Source of the DNA: an uncultured Erysipelotrichaceae bacterium
Lineage (GTDB): Bacteria > Bacillota_I > Bacilli_A > Erysipelotrichales > Erysipelotrichaceae
Length of the DNA stretch: 60,850 nucleotides
Assembly: GCA_944325685.1 (NCBI GenBank)
Contig: CALVBC010000007.1
Coordinates: 1-60,850 of the forward strand
Reading direction: 5' to 3'
This document shows, piece by piece, positions 27,081 through 36,551 of this stretch. Made by a program: the position numbers and the translations under genes. The notes beneath the pieces were generated by a model. The model was not told where the DNA came from, did no database searches, and worked only from the letters and a program-made list of their open reading frames with translations. Positions within the stretch are counted from its first letter, which is position 1; every line of letters begins with the position of its first letter.

Positions 27081-28264
27081 TAAAGAAGTTTGAAGAATTC
27101 TTCGATGACACCAGTGTGATCACCAACACAGACACAATGGTGGTTACCGATCGGATCAGTCGTGAAGTAGTCTAAACCTTCATCCATATGGAGCTGGATC
27201 TGCGTACGGCAAAGAGCCTCTTCATGAAGATCGGCAACGATCTCAGCTTTTTGGGCGAAGTGACGCGACATATCACCACTGCATTTGAAGATCGTACATG
27301 GACCTAGTGGGATATCACCAGCGACCGCAACACCAAGACCTGACTCATAGTGAGTCATGAGTTTGTATTGGCATGGCATATTGAGTGGTAATGTGCAATG
27401 AGCTAAGACCATTTCGCTTTGTTTGCGCATGATACGGCTAGGATTGCACATGAATACTGGTTTCTCACTTAATTCACCTAATACGACCATTGAGATAAGT
27501 GATGGCATATCACCCTCACATCCACTGTATACACCTTGGGCATTCAAGATCGCAAGACCTAAACAACCGGTGTTTTTGATCGGACCTAATAGGTCAAAGC
27601 ATCTGACAGTGATCGCTTGTAGGTTGTATTTGTCTTTGATTCGAGCGAAAGCACCATAGATATCGAGAGCTTTCTCCAATTCACCTTTATCAAATTCATG
27701 GGCTTTGAGATCTCTTGTGAAGTCATTTTCTTCATAACCACCTTTTTCGATCTCAGCAAATACCTCTTCCATTGGTACATCGACGATCTGCATACCACAA
27801 GCTGCTTCAAGCTTGTTTGGATCGACATTTGATGAGATGAGCCAGTCACTTGAATGACCTAGAGCACCTAGTCTAAAGCCTTTGAGCTTCTTTAAGACGG
27901 CTTTAGCTTGGATCATGTCTTTGATGCGCGTAGCTGCTTCATCGACATCACCATGTAGGATAAGACCTTTACGACCGACTTGTTTAAAGTAAGATAAGAT
28001 CTCCATCGATGCCGCAAGGGAGTTGTTTTCACCAGTGGTCAAGACGATGATCGGATCTTCAAGTTCATCGATCGCAGCTTTGAATTTGCCTTCAGTGCCA
28101 CCACCACCGATGAATACGACTTCTGGAGCTCCATCGACAGGATCATCGATGTGGAAATCGATGCCAGCTTTAGCGCCGACCTCGTTTAGATAAGCGATGT
28201 TTTCAGCCGAACGTTTCTCTTGGTCTGAATTCATGCTCAAGAAATATTTTACATTAACATCCAT
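27080..28264 (-). CDS. L-fucose/L-arabinose isomerase-like protein
   Basis: A 394-residue protein resembling short members of the FucI/AraA isomerase superfamily. It has an N-terminal Rossmann-like half (VVFIGGGGTEGKFKAAID, LTTGENNSLAASMEI) and a C-terminal half with GCLGLAILNAQGVYSGCEGDMPSL and VFMCNPSRI. True FucI and AraA are longer (about 500-590), so the substrate and even isomerase activity are open. ATG at 28264 is chosen because of GGAGGAAG upstream. A small membrane ORF is coupled downstream. Confidence 0.72.
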   Translation of the reverse strand: MDVNVKYFLSMNSDQEKRSAENIAYLNEVGAKAGIDFHIDDPVDGAPEVVFIGGGGTEGKFKAAIDELEDPIIVLTTGENNSLAASMEILSYFKQVGRKGLILHGDVDEAATRIKDMIQAKAVLKKLKGFRLGALGHSSDWLISSNVDPNKLEAACGMQIVDVPMEEVFAEIEKGGYEENDFTRDLKAHEFDKGELEKALDIYGAFARIKDKYNLQAITVRCFDLLGPIKNTGCLGLAILNAQGVYSGCEGDMPSLISMVVLGELSEKPVFMCNPSRIMRKQSEMVLAHCTLPLNMPCQYKLMTHYESGLGVAVAGDIPLGPCTIFKCSGDMSRHFAQKAEIVADLHEEALCRTQIQLHMDEGLDYFTTDPIGNHHCVCVGDHTGVIEEFFKLL

Positions 28265-28366
28265 AAATATCTTCCTCCTACCATATTCTAACATTTATCA
28301 TCCCTTTTTATCGAAAAAGTTAAAAAACTTGATCTACAAACTATATGGATATCGGAAATAAAAAAA

Positions 28367-28458
28367 TGGCGAAGGAAATGGGATTCGAACCCATGCGCCG
28401 ATATTCTCGACCTATTGGTTTTCGAAACCAACCCCTTCAGCCTCTTGGGTATTCCTTC
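28367..28458 (-). tRNA. tRNA-Ser (anticodon CGA)
   Basis: Minus-strand class II tRNA with a long variable arm. Acceptor GAAGGAA/TTCCTTC, discriminator G, encoded CCA. The anticodon loop is TTCGAAA between TTGGT and ACCAA, giving CGA for UCG codons, which this genome uses mainly before ATC/ATG codons. Confidence 0.93.
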
Positions 28459-28518
28459 GCAACGGGTATATTATAGCGAAAAAATACTCTTTTGTGTACC
28501 CATTTTATAAAATGGCGA

Positions 28519-29925
<1,407 letters not shown>

Positions 29926-29949
29926 TCATTTAAAAAAGTAAAAAAGTTA

Positions 29950-29978
29950 TTGACAGACCCTTTGAGTTTGATTATCAT
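29950..29978 (+). promoter_or_regulatory. Promoter of the T-box leader
   Basis: TTGACA (29950-29955), 17-nt spacer, TATCAT (29973-29978): a near-consensus sigma-A promoter. Transcription would start at about 29985. Confidence 0.8.
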
Positions 29979-29984
29979 TTGCGC

Positions 29985-30213
29985 ATATCGATGAATAAGA
30001 ATAGTACTTTCAAAAGACTTACAAGCGAGTCCGAGATGGTGGAAGCGGACAGAGGATATGAAAGGAAGCGCTCTTAGGAGGTATATCACGGAACTTAAGT
30101 ATGTGATATCGTTACCCGCGTTAAGGGTTTGAGCAGGTTCGTCTTGTACGAGCAATTAAAGTGGTACCGCGGTCAAAAGTCGTCTTTAGTAATGAAGATG
30201 ACTTTTTTATTTT
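29985..30213 (+). promoter_or_regulatory. T-box riboswitch upstream of an amino-acid ABC importer
   Basis: The T-box sequence AAAGTGGTACCGCGG is at 30158-30172. A terminator with T7 is at 30175-30209. Stem I has the AGTAC of the specifier loop (30003-30007) and the distal loop GATGGTGGAAGCGG. A further hairpin (ATATCAC/GTGATAT) is at about 30084-30110. With lower helix TAAGA/TCTTA and upper helix TTTCA/TGAAA, the specifier loop reads GGAAGCGC, giving GCG (Ala) or, one base on, CGC (Arg). The variable T of TGGT pairs with discriminator A, which fits both. Confidence 0.88.
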
Positions 30214-30224
30214 AGGAGGGACTT

Positions 30225-30977
30225 ATGAAGAAACTATTAACTGTCTTATTATCACTACTTATCCTCACTGCATGTGGAAGTAATGAAGAAGCTACCGTCT
30301 ATACCGATGAGCTTATAAGTGAAGGTACGATCATCGTCGCTACATCACCTGACTATCCACCATATGAATCGATCGATGAGACCACTGGCGAGATCGTCGG
30401 TTTTGATATCGATGTTATGGAAGCTTTAGCTCAAAGACTCGACTTAGAAGTATCATGGCAATCGATGGAATTCTCGACGATCGTCTCCGCTGTCCAAACA
30501 GGGCAAGTCGATCTTGGTATCTCAGGCTTTAGCTATGATCCCGAAAAGCAAGTCGCTTTCTCTGATGCTTACTACACATCAAGCCAGACGATCTTGTATC
30601 AAGCTGATGATGACTACACTTCGATCGATGACTTTGATGGCAAGGTAGTCGCCACCCAACTTGGGACGACCTGTTATGACCTTATGACTGGATATGAGGA
30701 TATCGAAGTTGTCACTGGTACTGATGCCGCTGTGCTTGTTGAAGCACTAAGGACTGGTGCTTATGATGGTGTATGTCTTGATACACCGGTAGCACAAAAC
30801 TATGTCGATAATAATTCTGATTTCAAGATGTTAGAACCGATAGCTGAAGATAGCTATTCGATCATCACAAGTACGGAAAATGATCTTCTCATCGCTAAGA
30901 TCAACGAAGCGTTAGAAGAGTTCATGGCAACTGATGCCTATGATGAACTTTTAGTTAAATGGGGTATCACAGAGTGA
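30225..30977 (+). CDS. Amino-acid ABC transporter substrate-binding lipoprotein
   Basis: A 250-residue lipoprotein with lipobox ILTAC (C17). The mature protein is a family 3 (polar amino acid) binding protein: TIIVATSPDYPPYESID, GFDIDVMEALAQRL, DLGISGFSYDPEKQVAFSD, and VATQLGTTC. The conserved Arg that usually holds the substrate carboxylate is not obvious in the ISGFSYDPEK segment, where many homologues have T-x-x-R. First gene of the T-box-controlled importer; AGGAGGGACTT precedes ATG. Confidence 0.93.
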   Translation: MKKLLTVLLSLLILTACGSNEEATVYTDELISEGTIIVATSPDYPPYESIDETTGEIVGFDIDVMEALAQRLDLEVSWQSMEFSTIVSAVQTGQVDLGISGFSYDPEKQVAFSDAYYTSSQTILYQADDDYTSIDDFDGKVVATQLGTTCYDLMTGYEDIEVVTGTDAAVLVEALRTGAYDGVCLDTPVAQNYVDNNSDFKMLEPIAEDSYSIITSTENDLLIAKINEALEEFMATDAYDELLVKWGITE

Positions 30978-31657
30978 ATGTCGCTAGTATCTTAACTTTA
31001 GAAAATATCAGCTACTTAGGCTATGGGGCGATCATCAGCTTGCTTATCGCCCTTGTAGCGGTAGCTGGTGGTATCTTGATCGGTACCTTGATCGCGATCT
31101 TAAAGCTTTCTAAAAATAAGGTCCTTAGGATCATTGCGAATATCTACATCGAGATCGTGAGAGGTACACCGATGTTACTACAGATCTTGTTCTTCTATTT
31201 GGGGATCCCGGTATTATATCAATTGATCGTCGGTTCACCACTAAGGGTCAATATCTATGTATGTGGGATCTTAGCGATGGCTTTAAATTCCGGTGCCTAT
31301 TGCGCCGAACTCATCAGATCAGCGATCGAAGGGATCGACAAAGGGCAAAGAGAAGCAGGTATCACCTTAAACCTCAGCGAAGCGACCATCATGCGCAAGA
31401 TCATCTTGCCGCAAGCGATCAGAAGGATCGTGCCACCACTGGTATCCGAATTCATCACCCTCATCAAAGACTCTTCCCTATTAGGGACGATCGGCGTGAT
31501 GGAACTTTTGAATCGAGCTAAGATCATCGGCGCTAATAACTATAACTACCTAGTACCCCTTGTCATCGCTAGTATCTTCTATCTTGTGATGACGATCTGT
31601 ATCTCGTATCTTGCCAAAAACCTTGAAAGGAGACTAGCGGTATATGATCAAAACTGA
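30974..31657 (+). CDS. Amino-acid ABC transporter permease
   Basis: A permease of the HisM/GlnP family, about 227 residues, with the conserved [18 protein letters not shown] and the EAA loop [20 protein letters not shown]. The GTG at 30974 overlaps the TGA of the binding-protein gene (GTGA), which I prefer; an ATG at 30959 in the same frame is an alternative. It overlaps the ATPase gene by 14 bp. Together these genes form a complete importer. Confidence 0.92.
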   Translation: MNVASILTLENISYLGYGAIISLLIALVAVAGGILIGTLIAILKLSKNKVLRIIANIYIEIVRGTPMLLQILFFYLGIPVLYQLIVGSPLRVNIYVCGILAMALNSGAYCAELIRSAIEGIDKGQREAGITLNLSEATIMRKIILPQAIRRIVPPLVSEFITLIKDSSLLGTIGVMELLNRAKIIGANNYNYLVPLVIASIFYLVMTICISYLAKNLERRLAVYDQN

Positions 31658-32372
31658 AGCTATATGTAAGCATTTCGGTGCTTTAAAAGCCCTTGATAAT
31701 GTCGATTTTATCCTAAACGATAATGAAGTGGTCTGTATCGTTGGCCCAAGTGGCAGTGGTAAAAGCACCTTGTGTCGAGCTCTCAATGGTCTTGAGATCA
31801 TCGATAGTGGCAAGATCTATTATGATGATAAGGCTATCGATTTTAGATCAAAGGAAGATGCCAAAGCGGTACACAGTACCACTGGCTTTGTCTTTCAACA
31901 CTTCAATCTCTTTCCTCATCTTTCCGTCCTTGACAATCTTTTGATGCCCTATCTTGAAAATAACAAAGGCTCAAAGGAAGATGGGATCAAATTAGCTAAG
32001 GAACTACTTCAACGCGTTGGCGTCTTAGATAAATCCGATAACTACCCTAATAAACTATCTGGTGGTCAGAAACAAAGGATCGCTATTGCGCGTAGTTTGA
32101 TGTTGAGGCCGAAGGTATTACTGATGGATGAGCCAACTAGTGCCTTAGATCCAGAGATGGTCAAAGAGGTCTTAGATGTCATGAAAGATCTAGCCCAAAG
32201 CGGGATGACGATGTGTATCGTCACTCATGAGATGAACTTCGCTAAGAATATCGCCGATCGGATCGTCTTTATGGATGAAGGAAAGATCGTCGAAGAAGCC
32301 GATCCTGAGACCTTCTTTAACTATCCAAAGACCGATCGTCTTAAGACCTTCTTAAGCAAGATGCTATATTAA
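31644..32372 (+). CDS. Amino-acid ABC transporter ATPase
   Basis: A 242-residue GlnQ/HisP-type ATPase: Walker [17 protein letters not shown]-loop [16 protein letters not shown], signature [15 protein letters not shown], Walker [18 protein letters not shown]-loop IVTHEMNFA. It is the last gene of the T-box operon, followed by a strong terminator. Confidence 0.95.
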   Translation: MIKTEAICKHFGALKALDNVDFILNDNEVVCIVGPSGSGKSTLCRALNGLEIIDSGKIYYDDKAIDFRSKEDAKAVHSTTGFVFQHFNLFPHLSVLDNLLMPYLENNKGSKEDGIKLAKELLQRVGVLDKSDNYPNKLSGGQKQRIAIARSLMLRPKVLLMDEPTSALDPEMVKEVLDVMKDLAQSGMTMCIVTHEMNFAKNIADRIVFMDEGKIVEEADPETFFNYPKTDRLKTFLSKMLY

Positions 32373-32385
32373 AATAGGTAAATGA

Positions 32386-32414
32386 AAAGATGGATCACGA
32401 TATCCATCTTTTTT
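32386..32414 (+). terminator. Terminator of the amino-acid importer operon
   Basis: A perfect 10-bp stem AAAGATGGAT (32386-32395) with ATCCATCTTT (32402-32411), followed by further T residues. Confidence 0.9.
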
Positions 32415-32425
32415 CATATATAGCT

Positions 32426-33733
32426 TTAACCTTTACGCCCTTGGAAGGCAAGTGCGTCCTCCGCAGCGAAGTGTTTGATCTGCTTCCATTCGACCTTTTT
32501 AAATAAGGCGACAAGACCGATCGGGACATAACTCATGACAAAGATCACAAATCCTGGTAGATACTTGATCTTATTTATGGTCGTCGTATGGATATTGTCC
32601 CATTCACTGACTAGTGTAGCCGCTCCGACAAATAGGTTCAGTAAGAACATATTTATAAAATAACTGAATATAAAGGTCTCGCATAAGTTCATCGTTTGAA
32701 CGACGAAGTAAGTGTCATATTTTGTACCACAGTAGATGTAGACAAATAGGTTGATGATGATCATGATCACCTGTAAGATCGTCATCGGTGCTGTGGATGC
32801 AAGAAGATCATAGCACGCAAAGCTTCGCTTATCGAAGATCCCTTTGATCAGTGACGATGTGTACTTGGCATTGATCTGATAAAAGCCCTTTGACCAACGC
32901 ATCCTCTGATCCCAAGATTGCTTCATCGTCGTCGGTTGTTCATCATAGACGATCGCTTTATCACAATAGCCGATCTTGACACCATCGATCGCACATTTGA
33001 CTGAGAATTCGATATCTTCGGTCAATAAGTGATATGGCCAACCATTATTCTTGGTGATGACCTTTTGCGATACAAAGAAGCCTGTTCCTGATATCGCACA
33101 GTTGGTATTTAATAAGCTACGTGGGTAATTCAAGAAGCGTGCTTCCTTCATGAAATATAATGAATTAGCAGCACTGATCCAGTTAGTATCGTAGTTTTTA
33201 GAATTACGATATGAAGTCATCACTTCATAGCCCTTTAAAAGATGAGTGCGATTCATCTCTTTGACAAAATCCTTATCGACGATATTATCGGCGTCAAAGA
33301 CAAAATAGCCTTCATAATAAGCTGATCCTACATACTTTCTGATCATCCTAAAGGCATGATCTAAGGCATAGCCCTTACCTTTATGGACTTGGTCATTCCT
33401 AATGATGACATAAGCACCTGCTTCTTTAGCTACCTTTGCGGTACTATCAGTACAATTATCCGCAATGACATAGATATCAAATAAGTCGCTAGGATAATCC
33501 TGTGCTTTTAAAGAAGCGATCAATTGTGCGATGACTCCCTCTTCGTTTCGTGCGCTTATCAGCGCGGCATAACGCTTATATTCGACATCTTTCGTCTGAT
33601 CCTCTTTCTTTGTCCGCTTGGCGATAAAACCAATTACTATAAACAACGATTGGTAAGCAAAGAAGATGGTCATAAATGCGACAAAGACGAAGTTGATCAT
33701 CGTTAGTGCGTCTCTGATCTCTAACATTCCCAT
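32426..33733 (-). CDS. Family 2 glycosyltransferase, membrane-bound
   Basis: A 435-residue processive-type glycosyltransferase. An N-terminal membrane helix is followed by the GT2 domain (YAALISARNEEGVIAQLI, IADNCTDSTAKVA, FVFDADNIVDKDFV, LLTEDIEFSVKCAIDG) and QRMRWSKGF, equivalent to the Q-x-x-RW motif of synthases such as hyaluronan or poly-GlcNAc synthases. Further transmembrane helices follow at about 290-420. The polymer is unknown. AAAGGAAA lies upstream of ATG. A 24-bp inverted repeat lies in the leader. Confidence 0.85.
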   Translation of the reverse strand: MGMLEIRDALTMINFVFVAFMTIFFAYQSLFIVIGFIAKRTKKEDQTKDVEYKRYAALISARNEEGVIAQLIASLKAQDYPSDLFDIYVIADNCTDSTAKVAKEAGAYVIIRNDQVHKGKGYALDHAFRMIRKYVGSAYYEGYFVFDADNIVDKDFVKEMNRTHLLKGYEVMTSYRNSKNYDTNWISAANSLYFMKEARFLNYPRSLLNTNCAISGTGFFVSQKVITKNNGWPYHLLTEDIEFSVKCAIDGVKIGYCDKAIVYDEQPTTMKQSWDQRMRWSKGFYQINAKYTSSLIKGIFDKRSFACYDLLASTAPMTILQVIMIIINLFVYIYCGTKYDTYFVVQTMNLCETFIFSYFINMFLLNLFVGAATLVSEWDNIHTTTINKIKYLPGFVIFVMSYVPIGLVALFKKVEWKQIKHFAAEDALAFQGRKG

Positions 33734-33751
33734 TCGTTAATTTCCTTTCTT

Positions 33752-33789
33752 TCACAGAATGAACACAATCTGTGACTTGAATTATTATA
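33752..33789 (-). promoter_or_regulatory. Promoter and inverted repeat upstream of the glycosyltransferase
   Basis: A minus-strand -10 TATAAT is at 33789-33784. Near the predicted transcription start lies TCACAGA-N10-TCTGTGA (33752-33775), a perfect 7-bp inverted repeat. It has no T run, so it is a candidate operator or leader hairpin and not a terminator. Confidence 0.5.
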
Positions 33790-33842
33790 CTCATCGAAAG
33801 TTAGATGTGCGTAAAAAACGTTAAATTTAAGTTAAAATTAAG

Positions 33843-34613
33843 CTAAGCAAGCGCTTTATTGCGCTTATAGATCATCATAAGGCCGGTAAATGTAAGATTA
33901 GGGTCATAGATATCGATAAGATCGGTATGTTCACTAACCTGGCGTCCTAAACCGCCGGTCGCAATGACCTTGAGGTCACCGACTTCAGCTTTGAATTTAT
34001 TGATGATATATTCAACGCTACCGATATAACCCCAAAAGATACCTGTCTGCATAGCTAAGATGGTATTACTGGCGAGGATCTTATCGGTCGGTTTGATCTC
34101 GATCTCCGGTAACTTCGCTGTATTCTCACTTAGAGAGTGCGCTGATATCTCAACACCAGGGATGATACAACCACCATGATATACTGCATCTTCGTCGATA
34201 TATTCAAATGTCGTCGCCGTACCAAAGTCGATGACCAAGATATCGCCACCATACTTATAGTGAGCACCTACCGCATCGACGATGCGATCAGCACCGACTT
34301 CTTTAGGATTGTCGTACTTGATCTTGATCCCAGTCTTCATACCCGGTCCGACGATCAGCGGTTCTTTATCGAGATAACGCCTGATACTATTGTTAAATGA
34401 ATGCATGATCTTAGGTACGACTGATGCGATGATGACATCATCGATATCATCAGCTTTGACACCAGCTGCTTGTAAGAAATGGGTGATCATAAAACCATAT
34501 TCATCCGATGTCCTTTTAAACCAAGTAGTCAAACGATAAGAACTGATGAGCTTTTCATCGTCATATAGACCAAAGGTGATATTGGTATTACCGATATCAA
34601 CTACTAGTAACAT
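33843..34613 (-). CDS. coaX: Type III pantothenate kinase
   Basis: CoaX phosphorylates pantothenate in the first step of CoA synthesis. The 256 residues carry LLVVDIGNTNITFGLYD (phosphate loop), GADRIVDAVGAHYKYG, VIDFGTATTFEYID and ATGGLGRQ. ATG at 34613 overlaps the coaBC TGA (TGATG); a GTG one codon earlier is possible. It is last in panT-coaBC-coaX, giving uptake and activation of the vitamin. Confidence 0.95.
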   Translation of the reverse strand: MLLVVDIGNTNITFGLYDDEKLISSYRLTTWFKRTSDEYGFMITHFLQAAGVKADDIDDVIIASVVPKIMHSFNNSIRRYLDKEPLIVGPGMKTGIKIKYDNPKEVGADRIVDAVGAHYKYGGDILVIDFGTATTFEYIDEDAVYHGGCIIPGVEISAHSLSENTAKLPEIEIKPTDKILASNTILAMQTGIFWGYIGSVEYIINKFKAEVGDLKVIATGGLGRQVSEHTDLIDIYDPNLTFTGLMMIYKRNKALA

Positions 34614-35782
34614 CACTTCACCTCCATCAAACGCTCTAAGATAGCGTATCCAAGTTCACTTTTAGTCATGATACCTAACTTTTCGATATTGTCTTTGGTG
34701 ATGATGGTGACGACATTGGTATCACCTTTAAAACCAGCCCCTTCTGTATTGAGGTCATTGGCGACGATCATATCGAGGTCTTTCTCTTTGAATTTCTTCA
34801 TCGCATTTTCGATAAGATCATCAGTCTCCATCGCAAAGCCACAGAGCTTATAGGTCTTATCTTTACCTAAACCCTTAAGGATATCATCAGTGCGCTCTAA
34901 AACTAAGCTCATATCATCGCTCTTTTTGATCTTGTGGTCACTTACAGATCTCGGTCGATAATCAGCGACGGCGGCAGCCATGATGATATAGTCAGCCTCT
35001 TTCTTATAATTATCGATCGCCTCTTTCATCTCTTTAGCGCTTGTTATCGTAACGACATTTATACCATAAGGATCTTTTAGATCACTCCCTGATACCAAGA
35101 TCACATCAGCCCCTAAATTACGGGCTGCTTTAGCGATACTATAGCCCATCTTACCACTTGAATGATTGGTGATATAGCGTACAGGATCGATCGCCTCTTT
35201 AGTGGCGCCTGCGCTGACTAAGACTGTCTTACCTTTAAGAGGCTTATCTTTATGCACATACATCTCGATCGCATCGATCATCACTTCAATATCGACAAGC
35301 TTGCCTTTACCAACATCGCCACAAGCTAAAAGCCCACTTGTCGGTTCGACGATATGTATGCCATAGTGTTTGAGTTTTTCGATGTTGTCTTTAGTGATCG
35401 GGTTTTCATACATATTGGTATTCATCGCTGGACAGATGACCTTAGGGCAATCACAAGCTAAAAAGGTCGTCGTCAACATATCATCGGCGATGCCACTAGC
35501 GATCTTGGCGATCACGTTGGCTGTTGCGGGAGCGATGATAAAAAGATCAGCCTTTTTCGCTAAGGATATATGTTCTACACTGTAGTGGACGTGTTTAGAA
35601 AATGTATCCACATATGTATCGTGTTTAGTAAGTGATGAGAAAGTCAGCGGTGTGATGAATTCAGTGGCATTTTTTGTCATGATCACCTCGACATCATACC
35701 CCTTCTTGATGAGATCACTTACCAGTTGTACGGTTTTATAAGCGGCGATGCCGCCTGTTACTCCTACTAAGATCGTCTGCAT
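34613..35782 (-). CDS. coaBC: Bifunctional phosphopantothenoylcysteine synthetase/decarboxylase
   Basis: A 389-residue fusion. The N-terminal CoaC flavoprotein domain (about 1-175) has GVTGGIAAYKTVQLV, HISLAKKADLFIIAPATANV, PAMNTNMYENP and the flap LLACGDVGKGKL with the catalytic cysteine. The C-terminal CoaB domain (about 185-389) has VSAGATKEAIDPVRYITNHS. It converts 4'-phosphopantothenate to 4'-phosphopantetheine. It starts 1 nt after panT and is coupled to coaX. Confidence 0.95.
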   Translation of the reverse strand: MQTILVGVTGGIAAYKTVQLVSDLIKKGYDVEVIMTKNATEFITPLTFSSLTKHDTYVDTFSKHVHYSVEHISLAKKADLFIIAPATANVIAKIASGIADDMLTTTFLACDCPKVICPAMNTNMYENPITKDNIEKLKHYGIHIVEPTSGLLACGDVGKGKLVDIEVMIDAIEMYVHKDKPLKGKTVLVSAGATKEAIDPVRYITNHSSGKMGYSIAKAARNLGADVILVSGSDLKDPYGINVVTITSAKEMKEAIDNYKKEADYIIMAAAVADYRPRSVSDHKIKKSDDMSLVLERTDDILKGLGKDKTYKLCGFAMETDDLIENAMKKFKEKDLDMIVANDLNTEGAGFKGDTNVVTIITKDNIEKLGIMTKSELGYAILERLMEVK

Positions 35783-35783
35783 T

Positions 35784-36398
35784 TTAAACTCCTTTCATGA
35801 TCTTCTTGGCTACTTTATAAACGGCTAAGACGATGACCATCGCAACGATAGCTTCAACAATGCCGCTTGTGAAGATGACCGTTATGATCGCCTTTAAGAC
35901 AAGGTCACCACTTAAACCCATCGCCATCGCATAAGCATCCTTAAAAAAGATATAAGCTAAAACCATGACCAAAGTCGTATTAAATAGAAACGATGAAATG
36001 AAACTTGTGATCATGACTCTGATGGTATCTTTAGCTTTGATGAGTTTCTCATAGATATATCCACTCATATAACCCACTAAGATCCGTGACACAAAAGCGA
36101 TCAAAAGACTGGCCATATTCCCACTTATCTGACCCACAGAATAAAAAGGTGAAAAGAGGAATGAGGTGAGATTAGGTTCAAAGGTGCTCTTTAAAAAAGA
36201 CAATAGACCAAATACAAAGCCAACGATCGCCCCATCCTTTTTTGAAAGCAAGATCCCAGCTAAGATAACAGGGATATGCAAGGTCGTCGCATTGATAAAA
36301 CCCATGGGGATAAAGCCTAAAAAAGGAACGACGGATATCACGACCTCAATGGCGATGAAAAAAGTCAGATAAGTAAAATGATGTAGTTTATTTGTCAT
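35784..36398 (-). CDS. panT: ECF transporter substrate-binding (S) component, probably for pantothenate
   Basis: A 204-residue membrane protein with about six helices. FIPMGFINATTLHIPVILAG and the following SKKDGAIVGFVFGLLSFL are typical of ECF S components of the PanT type, and the coaBC-coaX neighbours support pantothenate. ATG at 36398 is used because AAGGAGG is upstream, though only 3 nt away. It needs an ECF energising module (EcfA1A2T), which is not in the window. Confidence 0.8.
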   Translation of the reverse strand: MTNKLHHFTYLTFFIAIEVVISVVPFLGFIPMGFINATTLHIPVILAGILLSKKDGAIVGFVFGLLSFLKSTFEPNLTSFLFSPFYSVGQISGNMASLLIAFVSRILVGYMSGYIYEKLIKAKDTIRVMITSFISSFLFNTTLVMVLAYIFFKDAYAMAMGLSGDLVLKAIITVIFTSGIVEAIVAMVIVLAVYKVAKKIMKGV

Positions 36399-36465
36399 AT
36401 ACCTCCTTACTATCGTTTTAGATAAATACGATGTGTGAGGATCAAAAAGTTTAAAGTCGATCGGT

Positions 36466-36529
36466 GATGATACCATCAGATGTATGGTCCATCATCAACT
36501 TTGCGCTCTTTTTGACCGCCATGATTATA
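36466..36529 (-). promoter_or_regulatory. panT promoter and leader hairpin
   Basis: An extended -10 TGCTATAAT (hexamer 36529-36524) would start an RNA near 36517, leaving a leader of about 118 nt before panT. Its first strong structure is a hairpin (36496-36466): GATGAT and ACCAT pair with AUGGU and AUCAUC around a 7-nt loop, with two extra bases (GG) between the stems. No T run follows. It may be a regulatory leader. Confidence 0.4.
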
Positions 36530-36539
36530 GCACTTATTG

Positions 36540-36545
36540 TATAAT
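36540..36545 (+). promoter_or_regulatory. -10 box of rarA, leaderless geometry
   Basis: TATAAT ends 6 nt before ATG 36552. The gap is TGTGAT, with no ribosome binding site. It lies 11 bp from the divergent panT -10 box, so the two promoters interleave. Confidence 0.55.
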
Positions 36546-36551
36546 TGTGAT

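Noticed and set aside
30055-30070. Gly specifier GGA in the importer T-box
   Set aside because: GAAAGGAA fits one motif register, but the T-box variable base is T (needs discriminator A) while the tRNA-Gly gene here has discriminator T. Helix placement also favours GCG or CGC.
33752-33775. CRP-like site upstream of the glycosyltransferase
   Set aside because: The arms are TCACA..TGTGA, the reverse of the TGTGA..TCACA CRP order, and the spacing differs.
36450-36522. 23-codon ORF in the panT leader starting at ATG 36522 (minus strand)
   Set aside because: Its ATG lies 1 nt from the -10 box, upstream of the expected transcription start, so it would not be in the RNA.
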